Shown here one piece after another: positions 1 to 5,667 of a DNA stretch of 7,107 bases. The DNA is taken from NCBI GenBank assembly GCA_023391275.1, contig JAEWBE010000107.1, forward strand, positions 1 through 7,107, read 5' to 3'. Both the position numbers and the translations under genes were made by a program. The DNA comes from Bacillota bacterium (GTDB taxonomy: Bacteria; Bacillota; Clostridia; Oscillospirales; Acutalibacteraceae). The first letter of the stretch is position 1; the number at the start of each line of letters is the position of its first letter. Below the pieces are notes generated by a model. That model was not told where the DNA came from. It saw only the letters and a program-made list of their open reading frames with translations, and ran no database searches.

Positions 1-219
1 GACGAAATGTATGGAACAAATGCAGGTGGAAGTAAGAGCGAGGATTACTGCAAATACTGTTTTGAAAATGGCAAGTTTACGCAGGATTGCACAATGGAAG
101 AAATGATTGAGTTTTGCGTTCCTCACATGGCTTCTGCAAATTCCGGCATGAGCGAGGATGAAGCAAGAAAAATGATGTTTGAGTTTTTCCCAACGCTTAA
201 ACGTTGGAAAGAAAACTAA
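1..219 (+). CDS. Zinc-ribbon domain protein, 3' part (5' end off window)
   Basis: The reading frame is open from the first base, with Asp-Glu before the first visible Met, and ends at TAA 217-219. In my recollection of the small putative zinc-ribbon family (zf-ribbon_2 type), members begin with a CxxC pair and then a YGTNxxGSKxxDYCxYC segment. Here the window opens at YGTNAGG and shows the second pair, CKYC, followed by a C-terminal helical stretch containing DCTMEEMIEFC. The first Cys pair, and so the true start, should lie just upstream of the window; the Met at position 7 is probably internal. The cellular role of this family is not established; metal binding is inferred from the Cys pair. 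It lies 69 bp upstream of a ClbS/DfsB-like gene in the same direction and may be co-transcribed with it. Confidence 0.8.
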   Translation, partial: DEMYGTNAGGSKSEDYCKYCFENGKFTQDCTMEEMIEFCVPHMASANSGMSEDEARKMMFEFFPTLKRWKEN

Positions 220-225
220 ACAAGT

Positions 226-265
226 GGCAATGAAACATGGATTAGCTACCCTATGTTCCATTGCC
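226..265 (+). other. Strong intergenic hairpin between zinc-ribbon and ClbS-like genes
   Basis: GGCAATGAAACAT (226-238) pairs with ATGTTCCATTGCC (253-265): 13 positions with one A-C mismatch (233/258) and a 14-nt loop that can close further through GG/CC. No proper T-run follows; the sequence runs TATTATTGC into the next ribosome binding site. It could be a weak terminator or an mRNA-processing or stability hairpin. Its 3' arm ends only about 9 nt before the AGGAGG of the next gene. Confidence 0.6.
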
Positions 266-288
266 TATTATTGCAAGGAGGACGAAAT

Positions 289-834
289 ATGCCCAGACCG
301 ACAACAAAACCCGATTTAATCAAAGCGGCAAATGAGCAGTTTGAAAAGATGTGGCAACTCATTGATTCCTTGACAGATGATGAGCGGAGCGCGGCCTTCA
401 ATTTCGGTGAGGACTTTAGCCAAAAAGAAGCTCATTGGAGGCGCGACAAAAATCTGCGTGACGTGCTTATCCATTTGTACGAATGGCATCAACTATTGCT
501 AAATTGGATTACGGCTAACCAAAACGGCGAAGCAAAACCATTTTTGCCAGCCCCCTATAACTGGAAGACATATGGCGATATGAATGTAAAGTTTTGGGAA
601 AAGCACCAGTCTACTTCTTATGCCGATTCAAAGGTGATGCTTATGGACAGCCATAAAAAAGCGTTATCCGTACTTGAGCCGTTTACAAATGATGAACTAT
701 TCAAGAGCAAACATTTTTCTTGGACAGGTACAACGACGCTTGGCAGTTATTGCGTTTCCGCAACGGCCAGTCATTATGATTGGGCGATAAAGAAAATCAA
801 AGCGCACCGAAAATCATATAAGGCCGCAAATTGA
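289..834 (+). CDS. ClbS/DfsB family (DUF1706) four-helix-bundle protein
   Basis: This is a 181-residue protein matching the ClbS/DfsB (DUF1706) family, which is related to DinB-like four-helix bundles. Family hallmarks visible are the N-terminal PRPTTKPDLI segment, the RDVLIHLYEWHQLLLNW helix (about 57-73), the LPAPYNWKTYGDMN stretch (about 87-99) and a C-terminal SHYDWAIKKIKAHRK helix (161-175). I chose ATG 289 because an AGGAGG (276-281 region) precedes it by about 7 nt; an upstream in-frame Met at 253 would place the ribosome binding site inside the gene and adds an unrelated 12-residue leader. ClbS of pks+ Escherichia coli protects against colibactin, but most homologues occur far from any toxin cluster and have no known role. 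No signal peptide or membrane segment is seen, so it should be cytoplasmic. It is followed by its own terminator. Confidence 0.85.
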   Translation: MPRPTTKPDLIKAANEQFEKMWQLIDSLTDDERSAAFNFGEDFSQKEAHWRRDKNLRDVLIHLYEWHQLLLNWITANQNGEAKPFLPAPYNWKTYGDMNVKFWEKHQSTSYADSKVMLMDSHKKALSVLEPFTNDELFKSKHFSWTGTTTLGSYCVSATASHYDWAIKKIKAHRKSYKAAN

Positions 835-852
835 TTAAAATAGAAAACCATT

Positions 853-887
853 AAGGCAGGATATGATTTTGTGTCCTGCCTTATTTC
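853..887 (+). terminator. Rho-independent terminator after the ClbS-like gene
   Basis: AAGGCAGGA (853-861) pairs perfectly with TCCTGCCTT (874-882) around a 12-nt loop, followed by ATTTC. It starts 18 bp after the stop codon. The T-run is short, but stem and position fit a transcription terminator. Confidence 0.75.
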
Positions 888-892
888 ATTAT

Positions 893-904
893 GGGTCATG
901 ACCC
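893..904. repeat. Perfect 12-bp palindrome
   Basis: GGGTCATGACCC is fully self-complementary and lies 10 bp past the terminator stem. It may mark the edge between the chromosomal gene and the following IS110-derived DNA, or be a protein-binding site. Nothing else in the window explains it. Confidence 0.5.
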
Positions 905-1172
905 TGTTGAGCGCGGCACAAATAGTCATGAAAGTTCTTCAATTTCCACTCTGTGATGTAAAATAGCTGGTAAGAAGCTATACTACAAAGCACGGGGAGG
1001 GAAGTTGTAAAAACTTTCTTCGTTTTAGACAGCATACTAATCAGTGTAAGTTTTGCATTTTCAAGCACAAATAAGTGGCTCTACAACACCGTACACTAAG
1101 AATTGTTTTAACTTCTCAGTTAGATTGTGCGGCAGTTCAGTCAAGGGCTTCTTATCTTTTTACGAAAGGAGT
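905..1172 (+). other. Non-coding stretch upstream of IS110 remnant; likely IS left-end region
   Basis: No credible gene lies here; the open frame from 1053 is only an upstream extension of the transposase frame and has no protein-like character. Two small hairpins can be drawn: ATAGCT (963-968) with AGCTAT (976-981), 7-nt loop, and AAGTT (1002-1006) with AACTT (1012-1016), 5-nt loop, extendable through G-T pairs. IS110-group elements carry a non-coding left end just before the transposase that encodes a structured bridge RNA. Position and length fit such a region, but I cannot confirm an RNA fold or the element boundary. Confidence 0.4.
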
Positions 1173-1582
1173 ATGACTATAAAAGTTACTTACCAAACCT
1201 GTTGTGGTGTCGATGTTCACAAATCTTTTCTCGTTGCCACAATTATCAAGACTACTGGTGGGATTGAACCTTTTTATCAAAAGAAGCGTTTTCCACCTTC
1301 AACAACTCAATTCTTGAGTTCAAGCAATGGCTTCTCCAAAATGACTGCCATAATGTCTGCATGGAATCCACAGGTAAATAGTGGGTTCCTGTCTTTAATC
1401 GTCTTGAAGATGAAATCAATGATGTAGACTCCATGATAGAATCTCTAATTTCTTCTGATTCTGATTTCGAAATTGCTATCCAGTTTCTTATTACCATTCC
1501 GGGTGTTAAACGTAATAGTGCAATCACTATCATCTCCGAAATTGGTATTGATATGTCTCAGTTCTGCAATATTGATCATTTA
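1173..1582 (+). pseudogene. IS110-family transposase remnant (frameshift, nonsense, internal deletion)
   Basis: The frame from ATG 1173 gives the typical IS110 N-terminus with GVDVHKSFLVATI; D14 is the first acidic residue of the DEDD RuvC-like site. Near 1287-1293 (CGTTTTCC) one base appears lost, and homology continues in the next frame as STFNNSILEFKQWLLQ, then CMESTGK, the second acidic motif. There a TAG at 1379-1381 replaces the usual Tyr codon before WVPVFNRLEDE. Soon after (about 1405-1415) sequence jumps to the coiled-coil linker and the C-terminal transposase_20-type segment FLITIPGVKRNSAITIISEIGIDMS. The KTDxxDA region carrying the remaining acidic residues is missing. Similarity stops at IDHL (about 1582), where the expected CSWAGLTP continuation is replaced by an IS4 fragment. 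It cannot encode an active recombinase. Confidence 0.85.
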
Positions 1583-1852
1583 GATGAGTAAAAATATCAG
1601 GGTCTAATCGTTTCCTTTGCTGCAGATAGCCTTGCTTCGATATTTCCATAGATAAATCCTGAAATATATACGGAATTCTAAAGTGGTGGTAAGCTCCTTT
1701 CTGGCAAGGCAAGATAATAAAATATCCTTCAAGGGCATTTTTTGTTTTCTTGAAAATATGTTACGCTCATCCATTCTTGCATGTTCCATTAGATCAGTAT
1801 TTTTCAACGTATGAGAAAGTTTTTGGAACCGTTTCATATAGGTTGCTTTCAT
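1574..1852 (-). pseudogene. IS4-family transposase N-terminal fragment (frameshifted, truncated)
   Basis: Reading from ATG 1852 on the minus strand gives MKATYMKRFQKLSHTL, then ARMDERNIFSRKQKMPLKDILLSC and TTTLEFRIYF, which resembles the N-terminus of IS4-type DDE transposases common in Clostridia. Homology then switches frame near 1658-1673 and continues as MEISKQGYLQQRKRLDPDIFTHLND, the segment that usually precedes the catalytic domain. It stops at about 1574-1582, where sequence becomes the antisense of the IS110 remnant. The DDE catalytic domain is wholly absent. A ribosome-binding-like AGGGG lies a few bases before the ATG, so this is the original 5' end of the gene. Family assignment rests on remembered motif order, not on a search. 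Confidence 0.75.
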
Positions 1853-1859
1853 TGGTACC

Positions 1860-1900
1860 CCTGTCTATATTTTACTATAGAAAAAGGGACCTGCCTATAT
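1860..1900. repeat. Short direct repeat, CCTGYCTATAT, 30-bp spacing
   Basis: CCTGTCTATAT (1860-1870) recurs as CCTGCCTATAT (1890-1900), one mismatch in 11, offset 30 bp. It lies between the IS4 fragment start and the regulator end and may belong to the IS terminus. A further small inverted repeat, CTATA/TATAG (1865-1869/1876-1880), lies between the copies. Confidence 0.4.
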
Positions 1901-1917
1901 GTAGAAAGATCCCTTAA
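1881..1917 (-). terminator. Terminator of the GntR gene (minus strand)
   Basis: On the minus strand AAGGGATC (1915-1908) pairs with GGTCCCTT (1891-1884), 8 pairs including one T-G wobble, followed by TTTTT minus a base and CTATAG. It begins 5 bp after the regulator's TAA. The neighbouring IS4 fragment leaves open that part of this sequence is instead the IS end. Confidence 0.65.
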
Positions 1918-1919
1918 GT

Positions 1920-2681
1920 TTATGATGTTGGGCTAAGCCGGTAGTTATGATTTTCTTCGATATGTTTTATTTCTTTGCTGGTATGGCTGTAGTAGACGAA
2001 ATTAGCGTGGTCGGACCGGTATCTTGACTGCGAATATTCAAAAGGGGTTCCGTTATCCAGACTTACAATCTGTTCGACCTCCAGTACAGGAATATTATTT
2101 TGGCAGTTCAGAAATTTGTTGTCATAGGCATCCGGTTTATCTGCCCGTATTCTCCTTACAGCGCCCCCAATGGTTAGATGCAAGGTGTTTTCAATGTGTT
2201 CATAGATAGAATTTAGAAGGACTTCTTCACTTACCATGGAAATTACATGTATCGGCATAATCGTATATTCCAAGACAAACGGTTCTTCATTAATCAGCCG
2301 CAGGCGAATAATATCATAAACAGGTTCCTCTTTTTTTAGATGAAGTTTCTCCTGCTCCCGTTCATCCGGAAATCTTAGGTGAAAGGATATTATTTTGCTG
2401 CGGACAAGGGAAGTCGGCTTCATCTTTTTTGTCAATCCAATATATTCTTCGATATTTACATCGTGGTCACTTTCGGTTTTTTTGGCAAACGATCCAACCC
2501 CTTTTTGAGTCAATATAAAGCTTTCCGTCTTCAAAATCTGAAAGGCCCGGTGAATGGTAACACGGCTGGTCTGAAAAAGGGCCGCCAATTCGGTTTGCTT
2601 TGGCAGTTTTTCATCTGCCGGAAAGGTTCCGTCCATAATTTTCTTTTTGATTTCTCTGGCTATTTTTTCGTATTCTGACAT
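1920..2681 (-). CDS. GntR-family (HutC/UTRA) transcriptional regulator
   Basis: This 253-residue protein has an N-terminal GntR winged helix-turn-helix (about 1-68), with the family pattern LPKQTELAALFQTSRVTIHR (26-45) followed by ALQxL-like AFQILKTES and the wing QKGVGSFA. A UTRA ligand-binding domain follows (about 90-235), seen in EEPVYDIIRLRLINEEPFVLEYT (118-140) and VLEVEQIVSLDNGTPFEYS (199-217). UTRA regulators of this kind usually sense a phosphorylated sugar; TreR and GmuR are examples. ATG 2681 is preceded by GAAAGGA at a 10-nt distance. The gene is divergent from the GH1-PTS-manA operon and shares a 141-bp promoter region with it, so it is most likely the local repressor. The effector is not deducible from sequence; a 6-phospho-disaccharide or hexose phosphate is the likely class. 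No defects are visible. Confidence 0.92.
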   Translation of the reverse strand: MSEYEKIAREIKKKIMDGTFPADEKLPKQTELAALFQTSRVTIHRAFQILKTESFILTQKGVGSFAKKTESDHDVNIEEYIGLTKKMKPTSLVRSKIISFHLRFPDEREQEKLHLKKEEPVYDIIRLRLINEEPFVLEYTIMPIHVISMVSEEVLLNSIYEHIENTLHLTIGGAVRRIRADKPDAYDNKFLNCQNNIPVLEVEQIVSLDNGTPFEYSQSRYRSDHANFVYYSHTSKEIKHIEENHNYRLSPTS

Positions 2682-2728
2682 GATTTTACGATCCTTTCAC
2701 GATAAGTCAATTGCTATGTAAACATTTT

Positions 2729-2734
2729 AGTATA
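2729..2734 (-). promoter_or_regulatory. Probable -10 box of the GntR gene promoter
   Basis: The minus strand reads TATACT here, close to the sigma-A -10 consensus and about 48 bp before the regulator's ATG. No convincing -35 hexamer lies 16-18 bp upstream; the inverted repeat at 2746-2770 occupies that position, which would allow autoregulation. Confidence 0.45.
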
Positions 2735-2745
2735 TTTACTTCTGG

Positions 2746-2770
2746 TTTGTAAATATGAAAAGTTTACAAA
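2746..2770. promoter_or_regulatory. Inverted-repeat operator candidate for the divergent GntR regulator
   Basis: TTTGTAAA (2746-2753) and TTTACAAA (2763-2770) are perfect 8-bp inverted copies with a 9-bp spacer. The right half overlaps the -35 box of the operon promoter, and the left half lies where the regulator's own -35 would be. A second copy of the half-site, TATGTAAACAT (2715-2725), lies 31 bp (about three helical turns) from the first and is followed by TTTAC at 2735-2739. Symmetry, position and the adjacent GntR gene support an operator role; binding is inferred. Confidence 0.65.
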
Positions 2771-2791
2771 TGTTAAAAATGTTGATATATA
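2763..2791 (+). promoter_or_regulatory. Sigma-A-type promoter of the GH1-PTS-manA operon
   Basis: TTTACA (2763-2768) and TATATA (2786-2791) are separated by exactly 17 bp. Transcription would start near 2797-2799, leaving a leader of only about 25 nt before ATG 2823. This leaves no space for an antiterminator hairpin of the BglG type. Confidence 0.7.
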
Positions 2792-2822
2792 TGGAGTAAG
2801 AACTTTGAAAGGAGAGATGCGA

Positions 2823-4190
2823 ATGAAACCATTTTTTTGGGGAAATTCTGTTTCTAGCATGCAGACAGAGGGGGGGTGGAATGAAGAGGGAAAATCTTTA
2901 TCAGTCTATGATATCATAGAGCCCTCTGAGATCAGCAGCGATTGGCACTTTGCCAATGATAATTATCATGAATACGAAGAAGATTTTGATTTAATGAAAG
3001 ACATGGGGATGAATATGTATCGGTTTCAGATCTCATGGTCCCGATGTGTAAAAAATGGATGCGGGGAATTTAATGAAGCAGGCATCCAGTATTACGATCA
3101 GTTTATTGACAGCCTGATTGCTCGTGGTATTGAGCCGATGATTTGTTTGTACCATTTTGATATGCCGTTGTATCTGGCTGAGCAATATAATGGCTTTCTG
3201 TCAAAAGAGGTAGTGGAATATTTTGTCCGCTTTGGTGAGGAGATGATTCGCCGTTTCGCGCATAAGGTGAAATACTGGCTTTCTTTTAATGAGCAGAATT
3301 TTTATTTTATGCCTTTTGGTTTTCAGATCAGCGGTTATTTGAAGGGTGAAAAAACAATCGATGAATTGTATCAAATCGGACATAATGTTATGCTTGCTCA
3401 CGCAAGAATTGCCAATTTTATTCATGAGCATACGGATGCTAAAATAGGGGGAATGCTGGCTTATAATGAAGTCTATCCGAATACATGCCGGCCGGAAGAT
3501 ATCCTGGCCTCAAGAAAATGGGAAGAATTTGCCAATTTCACCTTACTGGATGCTTTCGCAAAAGGTACCTATTCAGCAGAGATGTTAAACTTTGTTAAAA
3601 TGTCGGGAATCGATATGAGAATGGAAAAAGGGGAACTTGAGACAATCCATTCTCATAGGAATGATTTTCTCTCCTTTAGTTATTATGCTTCATCAGCAAT
3701 TAATGCTGCACTGATTCCAGAAGGCACTGCTCCTAATTATTTTATGGAGTACGGAAAGGTTGATAATCCTTTCATCGGAACAACAGAGTGGGACTGGCAG
3801 ATTGACCCGCTGGGCTTCCGCGATGTTTTAAATAAAATGTATCAGCGTTACCGGCTTCCAGTGTTTCCAATCGAGAATGGAATCGGGGTTCAGGAAGAGT
3901 GGGATGGCGTGAATCCGATCGCAGATGATTATCGGATTGAATATCATAAGCAGCATATAAAAGCAATGTTTGATGCTATGGAGTATGACGGTGTTGAGGT
4001 AATAGGTTATTTAGGCTGGGGCTTAATCGACATTTTAAGTTCAACCGGTGATATGAGGAAGCGCTATGGTGTTGTCTTTGTAAATCGAAGCAATCATGAT
4101 TTAAGGGATATGAAGCGTGTACCCAAAAAGAGCTATTCATGGCTTGCAAAAGTAATAAAATCTGGTGGAAAGGATCTTTCGTCCGACTAA
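2823..4190 (+). CDS. GH1 6-phospho-beta-glycosidase (6-phospho-beta-glucosidase type)
   Basis: This 455-residue protein is a full-length GH1 TIM barrel that should hydrolyse imported 6-phospho-beta-disaccharides in the cytoplasm. The N-terminal WGNSVSSMQTEGG (6-18) is the substrate-pocket Q-x-EG region. The general acid/base is E157 in SFNEQN, and the nucleophile is E351 in PIENGIG. The phosphate-recognition signature of phospho-specific GH1 enzymes is seen as a Ser (S406/S407) plus K413 and Y415 in SSTGDMRKRYG; this favours 6-phospho-sugars over free sugars. The loop before KRY is one residue shorter than in E. coli BglA as I recall it. ATG 2823 is chosen because AAAGGAG lies 8 nt before it; ATG 2817 and TTG 2805 overlap that site. 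It is first in an operon with a PTS permease and manA. Gluco versus manno preference cannot be read from sequence. Confidence 0.92.
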   Translation: MKPFFWGNSVSSMQTEGGWNEEGKSLSVYDIIEPSEISSDWHFANDNYHEYEEDFDLMKDMGMNMYRFQISWSRCVKNGCGEFNEAGIQYYDQFIDSLIARGIEPMICLYHFDMPLYLAEQYNGFLSKEVVEYFVRFGEEMIRRFAHKVKYWLSFNEQNFYFMPFGFQISGYLKGEKTIDELYQIGHNVMLAHARIANFIHEHTDAKIGGMLAYNEVYPNTCRPEDILASRKWEEFANFTLLDAFAKGTYSAEMLNFVKMSGIDMRMEKGELETIHSHRNDFLSFSYYASSAINAALIPEGTAPNYFMEYGKVDNPFIGTTEWDWQIDPLGFRDVLNKMYQRYRLPVFPIENGIGVQEEWDGVNPIADDYRIEYHKQHIKAMFDAMEYDGVEVIGYLGWGLIDILSSTGDMRKRYGVVFVNRSNHDLRDMKRVPKKSYSWLAKVIKSGGKDLSSD

Positions 4191-4211
4191 GTACTTAGGG
4201 GGAGTATATTA

Positions 4212-4256
4212 GTGGATAGAATTATAGGAGCACCGGTATTGCCGGTACTTTCTTGA
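4212..4256 (+). other. Possible 14-codon ORF between GH1 and EIIBC genes
   Basis: A GTG at 4212, preceded by GGGGGAG at about 7 nt, opens a 14-residue hydrophobic frame (MDRIIGAPVLPVLS) ending in TGA at 4254. It contains a small hairpin, ACCGG (4232-4236) with CCGGT (4242-4246). It could be translated as a coupling peptide or be chance; I do not recognise it. Confidence 0.25.
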
Positions 4257-4276
4257 TAATAATGGAGGTATGAGAG

Positions 4277-5635
4277 ATGGAATATAAAAAAGTCGCTGAA
4301 CAAATTCTGGAACTTATGGGTGGAAATGAAAATATTGAATCACTGGCGCATTGTATGACAAGATTAAGGTTTATTCCCAAAGATTATACAAAGGTTCAAA
4401 TTGATGAAATAAAAAAGATTCCGCAAGTGCTTGGGGTTATGGAAAAAGCCGGTCAGGTACAGGTAGTAATGGGAAATTCCGTTGTAAAATATTATTCGGA
4501 GTTACAGCAGATCAGTTCTTTTGTCCCAAGTGAGGAATGGGCAGGTTCGAAAGACAAAAAGAAGAATATCTTTGCTGCGGTTATTGAAACTATTTCCGGA
4601 AGTATGTCACCACTAATTCCGGCGATTTTAGGCGGAGGAATGATAAAAGTAATTTTAATTTTATTTCCTATGCTCGGAATACTGAATGCTGATTCTTCAA
4701 CCTTTGCAATCTTATCTTTCTTTGGTGATGCACCGTTTTATTTTATACCTGTTATGCTTGCCTATACATCGGCTAAAAAATTCAGAGTGACACCATCTCT
4801 GTCAATGGTTGTTGCTTTTATCATGCTACACCCAAGTTTTGTGAATATGGTCAGCGCTGGAGCACCTGTTTCAATTTTTGGACTTCCGGTAACATTAGCA
4901 AATTACAGTTCCTCTGTAATCCCGATTTTAATCATGGTCTGGCTGATGCAATATATTGAAAAGGCGATAGATTTGATCGTTCCTGATATGCTAAAAAGTA
5001 TCTTGAAGCCTGTATTTGTGATTTTACTGTCCGGGACATTAGCGCTTGTTGCAGTAGGGCCGCTGGGAACTTTTGCAGGGCAGGGATTGTCAAGTGTTGT
5101 TTTGTGGATTCAAGCAAGAGCTGGCTGGCTGGCATTGGCATTAATGGCCGGATTTATGCCGCTTATTGTTATTACCGGAATGCATTGGGCATTTGCACCG
5201 ATCTTTCTGATAGCTTCGCTTGAAACACCAGATTATCTTATTTTGCCGGCGATGTTGCCGTCAATTATTGCACAGGGAGCTGCATGTTTGGCAGTTTCAT
5301 TGAAGTCAAAGAACAAGACAACCAAACAGGTGGCATTTGCTGCGAGTATATCTGCACTGATTGCAGGAATAACCGAACCGGCTCTGTTTGGTGTGGAATT
5401 GAAATATAAAAAACCTATGTATGCGGTAATGATTACAGGCGGGATTTGCGGCTTTATCGGCGGTCTGTTTCATTTGCGGGTATTTGCATTTGCAGTACCA
5501 TCGTTTTTAGCTTTACCGCAATTTGTAGGTGGAGGCAATAATCAGAATATCATTGTTGCGGTTATCATAACGGCCGTTTCGTTTATTATGGGATTTGCCT
5601 TAACCTGGATCTTTGGTTTTGAAGAAGTACAGTGA
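4277..5635 (+). CDS. PTS EIIBC permease, glucose/beta-glucoside superfamily, no EIIA domain
   Basis: This 452-residue membrane protein imports and phosphorylates a sugar. EIIB (about 1-80) carries the phosphorylated Cys C26 in AHCMTRLRF. EIIC (about 100-450) has roughly ten hydrophobic segments, the GMHWAF motif with H303, and the GITEPALFGV signature (364-373) typical of beta-glucoside-type permeases such as BglF and AscF. The protein ends at WIFGFEE, so the C-terminal EIIA found in BglF is absent; phosphate must come from an EIIA encoded elsewhere. ATG 4277 has GGAGG at 8 nt. The gene lies 86 bp after the GH1 gene and 32 bp before manA, with no terminator between. The family covers cellobiose, arbutin, salicin, sucrose and trehalose transporters; the GH1 partner points to a beta-glycoside. 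Confidence 0.92.
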   Translation: MEYKKVAEQILELMGGNENIESLAHCMTRLRFIPKDYTKVQIDEIKKIPQVLGVMEKAGQVQVVMGNSVVKYYSELQQISSFVPSEEWAGSKDKKKNIFAAVIETISGSMSPLIPAILGGGMIKVILILFPMLGILNADSSTFAILSFFGDAPFYFIPVMLAYTSAKKFRVTPSLSMVVAFIMLHPSFVNMVSAGAPVSIFGLPVTLANYSSSVIPILIMVWLMQYIEKAIDLIVPDMLKSILKPVFVILLSGTLALVAVGPLGTFAGQGLSSVVLWIQARAGWLALALMAGFMPLIVITGMHWAFAPIFLIASLETPDYLILPAMLPSIIAQGAACLAVSLKSKNKTTKQVAFAASISALIAGITEPALFGVELKYKKPMYAVMITGGICGFIGGLFHLRVFAFAVPSFLALPQFVGGGNNQNIIVAVIITAVSFIMGFALTWIFGFEEVQ

Positions 5636-5667
5636 TAGAATCATATGTCAGGAAAGGAATTGATAAT

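Noticed and set aside
253..288. Upstream Met start for the ClbS-like gene
   Set aside because: It would lie within the hairpin and place AGGAGG inside the coding region; ATG 289 starts with the family-typical PRPTTK.
1053..1172. In-frame extension upstream of the IS110 remnant start
   Set aside because: IS110 homology begins right at ATG 1173, which has AAAGGAG close upstream; the extra 40 residues look like translated non-coding DNA.
2717..2731. Catabolite-response element (CcpA site) around ATGTAAACATTTTAG
   Set aside because: It lacks the central CG and the right-hand half of the consensus; it fits better as a half-site of the local operator.
2823..2850. BglG-type antitermination (RAT site plus terminator) ahead of the beta-glucoside operon
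   Set aside because: The predicted leader is only about 25 nt and holds no hairpin; a GntR regulator with an operator is present instead.
3201..3966. Antisense open frames inside the GH1 gene
   Set aside because: They lack ribosome binding sites and protein-like composition and lie opposite a clearly functional gene.
5632..5667. GTG start for manA overlapping the EIIBC stop
   Set aside because: There is no ribosome binding site in the right place for it, while ATG 5668 has AAAGGA at 9 nt and gives the normal family length.
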